A stretch of 8,365 nt of DNA, taken from contig CALADS010000034.1 of assembly GCA_937890825.1 (NCBI GenBank), positions 1 through 8,365 of the forward strand, given 5' to 3'. Source of the DNA: an uncultured Bacteroides sp. GTDB lineage: Bacteria > Bacteroidota > Bacteroidia > Bacteroidales > Bacteroidaceae. Under the pieces are notes generated by a model. It was not told where the DNA came from, did no database searches, and was given only the letters and a program-made list of their open reading frames with translations. Below, piece after piece: positions 4,858-8,365 of the stretch. Both the position numbers and the translations under genes were made by a program. The stretch's first letter is position 1. Each line of letters opens with the position of its first letter.

Positions 4858-6885
4858 TCAAGGCTGGTAGTTGTTCGAACTGTCCTGATTCAGCATACCG
4901 TTCGTTTTCATGTAGCTGATATAGCTTTTGGCTGTCCTTTCCTTGATGTCCATCGCCTGCATCAGTTCGGTTACGAGTTCAGTGTACGTGATTTTCTTCC
5001 GGCTTCGGAAGATTTCTTTTATGATACCCTGCAACTCCTCCTTTTTCCGTTTCTCCTTGTCTTCGGCCGGCTTTTCACCGGCAGATACGTGCATATCTTT
5101 CTGTTTGTCCCATGTGAAAAGCAGCATGGGTACATCCAACGGACTACCGTCACGGACTTTGATTGCCTTGACTACGGAATAGACAGGATTCTCATCCTTC
5201 TCAATGGAGAGGATGGCTGCCGCTTTTCTCTGCAGCTCCGAGCCGATGTGCCCGCGCAGTTTTATTCCGTTGGGCACAAAATGCAGCACACAGATGATAC
5301 AGGTTTTGTAGATGCCGGCCAGGCGGTACACTTCATCCACAATGGCAATGCTTTCCGCTTCATCATTGGCCGAACGGATAAGGTCTGCAATGCCATCCAG
5401 TACAACGAGGTGGATTCCTCCGTGCCGGTGGTAATACAAATCCATGCTGTCACGGATCATGCTGATACGCTCTTTTCTTGACATAGGGGCCAGATAGAAC
5501 GTATGGTAAAAATCCGGTGGCGCAGGTAATCCGATACGTTTGATTGTCTTGCTCAGATTCTTGAATAACTGAAACTCAGACTGCTCGGTATCATAGTGCA
5601 ACACGGCCTTATCAGAGTAGTTTGGTGAAACTTCAAAGCCAAGCGTATCGATGTTTTGTGTGTCGTCAGCAAGTGTACCTGCAATCAGGGCTGATACGAA
5701 ATTGCTTTTTCCGGTACCTTCACCACCTGTTATACATAGAAGGTTGTCGTAGGTCCCAAGCGGTACTCCGTTGACGGAAACCACTGTTTTGGAAGATTCG
5801 GGAGGATTGTTGTAGTCCATTTCGCAAGATTTTAAAAGCATCATAGTTTGTGAGTAAAGCTTCTCCAGCATGGAGGTAATCAGTACCTGAAAGTCCGCTG
5901 CACTTTTTCCGGAAGCAAAGTAATCGGAAATATCCTTGTCTCCCTTTGCTCCGGATATAGGCAGTTCCATTCTGAGTACATGAAACGAGGACAGTTCATC
6001 CATGCGTCTGGCAGATTCGTTCCGGCCTGTATCGTCCATATCGTACAGAAAGACAATATGACGGAACTTACGGTCAAACATCTCAATCAGTGAAGTGGGT
6101 ATGGCGGCCGTTTCACTGTTGAAACAAACGGCATTGAATCCTTTGGAGGCAAGTGACATTACATCCTTTTCTCCTCCGGTGATAAAGACCATGTCCCCCT
6201 TGTTGGGTAGCTGTTCCAGACCGAAACAGTACACCTCAGGCATCTCTCCTCCATAAAAGAACCGCATATTCTGATTTCGAGGCCGGTATACCTTGGTAAA
6301 TCCCATGCCCATGTAAGCAAACATGGGTTCTGTTGCAGATGAACTGATTTTATAAATTTTATTGGAACGGTTGTAGCCTTCGAATGACTTTAAGGAATGT
6401 ACATTGTATCTTTCCAAAGTATCCGGCTTGATTCCATATTGCTGCCAGTATGCAAGTTCAGCAACTGAAAAGGGTTTAACCTCTGTATGGTAATCCTTCC
6501 TTATTGGATTGTCATTGTCATTCATGATGATACGTTTTTCAACTGCCTTTTTACGAGCAGGCATATCGTTGTTTCCTGTGTGGACTATGGTGATGTTCAG
6601 GTCCGATACAATACGGTTAATGATAGCGACAAAGTCTCTTTTCACGTCCAATCCGTAAAGCATGCCGACGAACCAGAAGCAGTCTCCCGAATATTCGTTA
6701 TTTCCGAAATCCTTCATCTTGAACACTTGGGCATGCCGGTCATAATAGATATTGCATGAAGCAATCCGGTCTTCGTAGAGCGGATTCCTGAAATTTTTTC
6801 CGGGTCTCACCGGAAAGTTGATGTAATGTTTGAACACGGCAAGCCCGCGGCCTGTGCGTTCCAGTATATCTTCCTTGTCTATCAT
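4858..6885 (-). CDS. Toprim primase fused to RepA-type helicase/ATPase
   Basis: The 675-residue protein has a Toprim domain at about 230-325: GGEKD (237-241, catalytic E239), YDMDDTG (281-287) and KGDKDISDYF (314-323). A RecA-like hexameric helicase domain follows, with Walker A GGEGTGKS (387-394), DTEQS (432-436), Walker B VVLDGIADLI (494-503) and a basic LRGHIGSELQRKA segment (543-555) holding a possible arginine finger. A Lys/Glu linker (602-620) leads to a C-terminal winged-helix-like end. The N-terminal 220 residues lack the CHC2 or CHCC zinc-finger cysteines of classical DnaG-type primases. Such proteins serve replication of mobilizable elements and plasmids. The ATG overlaps the stop of the upstream HTH gene, showing coupling. 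Toprim/ATPase is firm; actual primer synthesis is not shown. Confidence 0.85.
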   Translation of the reverse strand: MIDKEDILERTGRGLAVFKHYINFPVRPGKNFRNPLYEDRIASCNIYYDRHAQVFKMKDFGNNEYSGDCFWFVGMLYGLDVKRDFVAIINRIVSDLNITIVHTGNNDMPARKKAVEKRIIMNDNDNPIRKDYHTEVKPFSVAELAYWQQYGIKPDTLERYNVHSLKSFEGYNRSNKIYKISSSATEPMFAYMGMGFTKVYRPRNQNMRFFYGGEMPEVYCFGLEQLPNKGDMVFITGGEKDVMSLASKGFNAVCFNSETAAIPTSLIEMFDRKFRHIVFLYDMDDTGRNESARRMDELSSFHVLRMELPISGAKGDKDISDYFASGKSAADFQVLITSMLEKLYSQTMMLLKSCEMDYNNPPESSKTVVSVNGVPLGTYDNLLCITGGEGTGKSNFVSALIAGTLADDTQNIDTLGFEVSPNYSDKAVLHYDTEQSEFQLFKNLSKTIKRIGLPAPPDFYHTFYLAPMSRKERISMIRDSMDLYYHRHGGIHLVVLDGIADLIRSANDEAESIAIVDEVYRLAGIYKTCIICVLHFVPNGIKLRGHIGSELQRKAAAILSIEKDENPVYSVVKAIKVRDGSPLDVPMLLFTWDKQKDMHVSAGEKPAEDKEKRKKEELQGIIKEIFRSRKKITYTELVTELMQAMDIKERTAKSYISYMKTNGMLNQDSSNNYQP

Positions 6886-7253
6886 TTGGTTTCAGTTGTG
6901 CATTTGTTCAGAAGAATCCCGTCTTTATAATCAGACAGTCGTTTGAGTGCTTCCTCCTTCGCCATACCCGGAATCTTTATGCGGAAACACTTTATTGCCA
7001 TGAACAGGGAACTGTATGAAAAACGTACGCCACCGGTTTCGGTATATCTGAAACTGATGGAACCTCCTTTCCGCCATCTGTACAGCGTAGATTCTGAGAT
7101 ACAGAAGATGGTCATCAGGTCTTTGGTGCTTATTTCCAAGGCATCGTCTATATCACGATACAACTCTGTTGTGCGCTCCACGTAGCTTTCAATCCGGTTG
7201 AGCTGTTCAACCAGTTTTTGAAAAGCAATGCTGTCTATCGTTATCACTTCCAT
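6882..7253 (-). CDS. Helix-turn-helix protein with coiled-coil N-terminus, 123 residues
   Basis: The N-terminal 35 residues form a probable coiled coil (FQKLVEQLNRIESYVERTTE), typical of small HTH proteins of Bacteroidales mobile elements that begin with MEVITI. The excisionase-type helix-turn-helix follows at 41-62 (ISTKDLMTIFCISESTLYRW), then a wing with GGVRFSYSSL (74-83). The last 35 residues are basic and helical. It starts one base after the XRE stop and its own stop overlaps the primase start (ATGA at 6882-6885). It sits where NBU-type elements carry small excision accessory proteins in front of a primase gene. DNA binding is clear; the precise role is inferred from position. Confidence 0.75.
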   Translation of the reverse strand: MEVITIDSIAFQKLVEQLNRIESYVERTTELYRDIDDALEISTKDLMTIFCISESTLYRWRKGGSISFRYTETGGVRFSYSSLFMAIKCFRIKIPGMAKEEALKRLSDYKDGILLNKCTTETK

Positions 7254-7254
7254 A

Positions 7255-7581
7255 CTATTTGTTCTTTAGATTCTTGATTTGCAAGTTGTCTTTTCCCAAT
7301 ATGTCAAGGTATTCTTTCAGTTGTTGCGGGCTGGAAACGTTGATATTGAGGTTGATCCGGCAGTCTTCTTTACTGCGTCTTTCCTCTGGGGAAAGTAAAT
7401 CGTACCAATTCATATCCAAAGCCTTGCAAATGTTGCTGATTACATCAAATCTTGCCTTGGTTTTACTGGTCTCAATCTTTGAAATTACAGAGGTACTAAC
7501 GCCCACTAAACCAGCTACATACTCTTGTGAAAAACCTTTCAATTCACGTTGCTTTCTTAGCATTGTTCCTATATTTTCCAT
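7255..7581 (-). CDS. XRE-family (Cro/CI-type) transcriptional regulator, 108 residues
   Basis: The N-terminal 65 residues are a standard XRE helix-turn-helix domain: LRKQRELKGFSQEYVAGLVG (8-27), the recognition helix STSVISKIET (29-38), and the closing helices ISNICKALDMNWYDLLSPEE. The last 40 residues are charged and helical, perhaps for dimerisation. The start is ATG 7581. The frame stays open upstream to 7869, but that stretch contains a terminator hairpin and reads as non-coding. The gene heads an operon with the HTH protein and the primase, which suggests it controls replication or excision. A 14-bp near-palindrome 11-24 bases upstream of the ATG is a candidate self-operator. Confidence 0.8.
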   Translation of the reverse strand: MENIGTMLRKQRELKGFSQEYVAGLVGVSTSVISKIETSKTKARFDVISNICKALDMNWYDLLSPEERRSKEDCRINLNINVSSPQQLKEYLDILGKDNLQIKNLKNK

Positions 7582-7591
7582 AAATATAAAG

Positions 7592-7605
7592 TTAGTAGCT
7601 TCTAA
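7592..7605. promoter_or_regulatory. Candidate XRE operator
   Basis: On the - strand TTAGAAGCTACTAA is a 14-bp palindrome with a single mismatched pair. It overlaps a weak -7 like box (TAACTTTA, 7587-7594 on the - strand) just upstream of the XRE start at 7581. Position and symmetry suit binding by the XRE dimer. No good TTTG partner box was found at the usual distance. Confidence 0.4.
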
Positions 7606-7742
7606 GCGGCAATTATCTTTCCCAAACAAGCAAATTCTTGTCTCTTGGGCACAAAATATTTCCGTAGAAGCAAGTTCAACAAAAAATTCAGGGAAATAAT
7701 ATAAGAGACATAAAATCAACAGGAACAGTAGTGAATTGGCGT

Positions 7743-7783
7743 CAAAAAGTGCCATTAGCATCACTATAGGAGCTAATGGCACT
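7743..7783 (-). terminator. Intrinsic terminator for an unknown - strand transcript
   Basis: AGTGCCATTAGC (7748-7759) and GCTAATGGCACT (7772-7783) form a perfect 12-bp stem with a 12-base loop. On the - strand the stem is followed directly by TTTTT then GAC. On the + strand no T-run follows. A transcript entering from the right would stop here, upstream of the XRE gene. Confidence 0.65.
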
Positions 7784-8043
7784 AATTTACCTTCAACCAT
7801 TGCCGAATAGGAGATAGTCAATAGGTAAGGTCTGTATAAACTATATTTTGAAAAGCATAAATGTCTCAAGAAAGCCTTTTCATAAACATATACATAATTT
7901 CTTTGGCAAGACCTTCCGGATGATACAGATATTGTAAGGCCTCAAATGATTAACCATAACCGGGAGATGACTGATATAAGTTTTTGGTAGTAAGACGTTG
8001 TTTGTAAATGTAGTCATTGGTGCAATGCCACACACAGTCTCCG

Positions 8044-8095
8044 TTAGTGCAAGGTGCAAGCCTATATATATAAATAGGCTCGCACCTTGCACTAA
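8044..8095. repeat. Long near-perfect hairpin close to the element end
   Basis: TTAGTGCAAGGTGC (8044-8057) pairs perfectly with GCACCTTGCACTAA (8082-8095). After one A-C mismatch, AGCCTAT (8059-8065) pairs with ATAGGCT (8074-8080) around an 8-base AT-only loop. No T-run follows on either strand, so a simple terminator is unlikely. Possible roles are a recombination or transfer-related structure, a structured RNA or a protein-binding site. Confidence 0.75.
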
Positions 8096-8138
8096 AAAGT
8101 GTAGCAGTGGAGTGGCTGAAAATATTTATTATAAAGTA

Positions 8139-8170
8139 TTTGGCAATGTGTTCGTTTTTTAGTATCTTTG
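8139..8170 (+). promoter_or_regulatory. Outward-facing Bacteroides-type promoter near the att core
   Basis: TTTG at 8139-8142 is followed after 20 bases by TATCTTTG at 8163-8170, a full match to TTTG-N19-21-TAnnTTTG. Transcription would start near 8177 and run out through the attachment core. There is no gene between it and the end of the window. In a circular excised form it would read into the opposite end of the element. Confidence 0.65.
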
Positions 8171-8229
8171 AACCGTGATAAAATGATGGCATAGGCATTC
8201 AAAAGGGTTTCAAAAAGCCTTCAGAAATG

Positions 8230-8251
8230 TGCTACAATTTTGCTACATTTG
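8230..8251 (+). repeat. 11-bp tandem repeat, possible recombinase or excisionase sites
   Basis: TGCTACAATTT (8230-8240) is followed directly by TGCTACATTTG (8241-8251), so TGCTACA recurs at one helical turn. It lies about 60 bases from the attachment core, a reasonable distance for an arm-type or accessory binding site of a tyrosine recombinase. The role is inferred from position. Confidence 0.45.
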
Positions 8252-8302
8252 TTCTTTACCTTGATGTTATAACGCTGATATACAGAGAGAATAGGCTGAC
8301 AA

Positions 8303-8324
8303 GTTCAGAACCCTCTCTCTCCGC
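8303..8324 (+). other. Probable attachment core, 3' end of a serine-type tRNA
   Basis: CCCTCTCTCTCCGC (8311-8324) matches the T-stem and acceptor end of bacterial tRNA-Ser genes, which end in TCTCTCCG. No tRNA body precedes it: the bases to the left do not pair as a T-stem, and the T-loop region is replaced by GTTCAGAAC (8303-8311), a small palindrome. This is what is left when an element integrates into the 3' end of a tRNA gene and carries a copy of the core. NBU-type elements use a similar pyrimidine-rich tRNA end. Confidence 0.6.
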
Positions 8325-8365
8325 AACAAACGCTGAAAATCAGCAAATTGCAAAACAAACACCCA
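8325..8365. other. Probable chromosomal flank beyond the element
   Basis: If 8311-8324 is the attachment core, this is host DNA, either downstream of the target tRNA or at the other junction. It contains a small perfect hairpin, GCTGA (8332-8336) with TCAGC (8340-8344), that could belong to a tRNA 3' trailer. No gene is visible. Confidence 0.4.

Larger units (their letters stand above)
7582..8310. other. 730-base element end without credible genes
   Basis: Frames here are short, lack good starts and cross strong hairpins, so I call no protein. The region carries, in order, a candidate XRE operator, a - strand terminator hairpin with no gene feeding it, a long hairpin, an outward-facing promoter and an 11-bp tandem repeat. 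It then meets the probable attachment core. This signal-rich, gene-poor pattern is typical of the terminal region of an integrative element. Confidence 0.65.

Noticed and set aside
4629..5481. + strand frames opposite the HTH and primase genes
   Set aside because: They are antisense shadows of genes with clear domains and have no family features.
7582..7869. N-terminal extension of the XRE regulator (with a hydrophobic stretch) reading from 7869
   Set aside because: The extension crosses a perfect terminator hairpin at 7748-7783, has no family resemblance, and the normal XRE domain begins right at ATG 7581.
8044..8095. Long hairpin as an intrinsic terminator
   Set aside because: Neither strand has a T-run after the stem.
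7880..8198. Two small - strand frames in the right-end region
   Set aside because: Both cross the long hairpin at 8044-8095, have no recognisable domain, and their composition follows the AT-rich non-coding DNA.
8251..8324. Complete tRNA-Ser gene at the right end
   Set aside because: Only the 3' end matches; there is no T-stem partner, anticodon arm or 5' acceptor strand to the left.

Overview
The window looks like the distal end of an integrated conjugative or mobilizable element from a gut Bacteroidales species (Bacteroides, Parabacteroides or a relative). This rests on three things. The promoters that can be read follow the Bacteroides pattern (TTTG, 19-21 bases, TAnnTTTG) and not -35/-10. 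Start codons mostly lack a strong Shine-Dalgarno sequence. The gene set (DUF2958 protein, small excisionase-like helix-turn-helix proteins, a Toprim/RepA-type primase-helicase) is typical of Bacteroidales mobile DNA. No integrase, relaxase or transfer gene lies inside the window, so the element type is an inference.

Left block (1-1175, + strand): a compact run of small accessory genes. It holds the C-terminal end of an unrecognised protein, a 55-residue orphan, a DUF2958 protein and a 125-residue orphan. A convergent hairpin separates these from a small HTH/excisionase-like gene on the - strand (1209-1496).

Middle block (1497-2966, + strand): a non-coding leader with a plausible Bacteroides promoter and two nested hairpins. 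It precedes a tightly coupled pair: a ComF-like phosphoribosyltransferase whose stop overlaps the start of a SLOG/YpsA-family (DUF1273-like) protein. These two enzyme-like genes may act together on a nucleotide-type ligand; that is inference.

ATPase unit (2967-4560, + strand): three 33-bp tandem repeats lead directly into a well-formed promoter, whose TTTG box lies inside the third repeat. It drives a 454-residue AAA ATPase with a DUF4143 / PD-(D/E)XK-like C-terminus. A strong intrinsic terminator closes the unit.

Right operon (4611-7581, - strand): XRE regulator, HTH protein, primase-helicase and a second small HTH protein, packed with a 1-base gap, an ATGA overlap and a 37-base gap. The order resembles the regulatory/excision/primase modules of NBU-type mobilizable units. 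A 14-bp near-palindrome in front of the XRE gene is a candidate self-operator.

Right end (7582-8365): about 730 bases without a credible gene but rich in signals. They include a - strand terminator with no gene feeding it, a very long hairpin (8044-8095), an outward-facing promoter (8139-8170), an 11-bp tandem repeat, and a sequence matching the 3' end of a serine-type tRNA (8311-8324). That last sequence is the probable attachment core, so the last ~40 bases are probably chromosomal flank. In the excised circle the outward promoter would read across the joined att site into the other end of the element.
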